This document shows, in pieces, positions 43,855 through 43,893 of a stretch of 43,893 nt of DNA. The position numbers and the translations under genes were made by a program. Under the pieces are notes generated by a model. The model made no database searches. It had not been told where the DNA came from and saw only the letters and a program-made list of their open reading frames with translations. How positions within the stretch are numbered: the first letter of the stretch is position 1; the number at the start of each line of letters is the position of its first letter. This DNA is from Myxococcales bacterium (GTDB lineage Bacteria; Myxococcota_A; UBA9042): the NCBI GenBank assembly GCA_009692465.1, contig SHZD01000022.1, positions 1-43,893 of the forward strand. The letters are read 5' to 3'.

Positions 43855-43893
43855 CCGCCGTCTAGCCAGACGGCGCTAGGAGCGAGTCGGAAT

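Overview
The window reads as a GC-rich (roughly 60% by eye) chromosomal segment from a Gram-negative bacterium of the Myxococcota / former Deltaproteobacteria type. Pointers are an Mla-type phospholipid transport pair, Lnt and a periplasmic murein endopeptidase (an outer membrane), a bacterial-enhancer-binding regulator with an unusual receiver, Cys-rich Dickkopf-like segments, and a secreted fibrinogen-C-terminal-like protein. No rRNA, tRNA, CRISPR array or transposase gene was seen.

Layout. 1-318 is the 3' end of pgsA. 624-2600 is a murein endopeptidase fused to HEAT-like repeats. 386-544 and 2600-3700 hold a cluster of small non-coding inverted-repeat (MITE-like) elements around a VOC/methylmalonyl-CoA epimerase-like gene (3063-3494). 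3691-8998 (minus strand) is a tightly overlapping four-gene signalling operon: a small protein with an HDxGK-type helix, a sigma-54 activator with an atypical receiver, a 940-aa TPR histidine kinase, and a stand-alone degenerate receiver. Divergent from it are mlaF and mlaD (9110-11022). From a clear sigma-70-like promoter at 11075-11103 the ribosomal super-cluster runs to 32289: rpsL, rpsG, fusA, rpsJ, rplD, rplW, rplB, rpsS, rplV, rpsC, rplP, rpmC, rpsQ, rplN, rplX, rplE, rpsN, rpsH, rplF, rplR, rpsE, rplO, secY, adk, infA, rpmJ, rpsM, rpsK, rpsD, rpoA, rplQ. tuf, rplC, rpmD and map are absent from their usual places.

After the cluster come a minus-strand OmpR-type regulator whose receiver lacks an obvious phospho-acceptor, and a plus-strand envelope/regulatory block: lnt, an Rrf2 regulator, then rluB-wecB-unknown membrane-anchored protein-LolD/MacB-type ATPase-FtsX-type permease, the last five joined by four consecutive 4-bp GTGA overlaps. 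A secreted fibrinogen-like protein (41915-43696) follows, and the window ends in another nest of palindromes.

Two things stand out beyond the genes. First, the spacers of the ribosomal cluster are unusually long and many hold different short perfect tandem repeats (periods 11, 12, 16, 20, 21 and 26 bp), with similar repeats inside the 3' ends of rplR and rluB. Second, several MITE-like elements have different terminal inverted repeats yet share a core of about 35 bp, and their ends supply the stop codons of adjacent genes. The least familiar gene system is the four-gene phosphorelay-like operon at 3691-8998.
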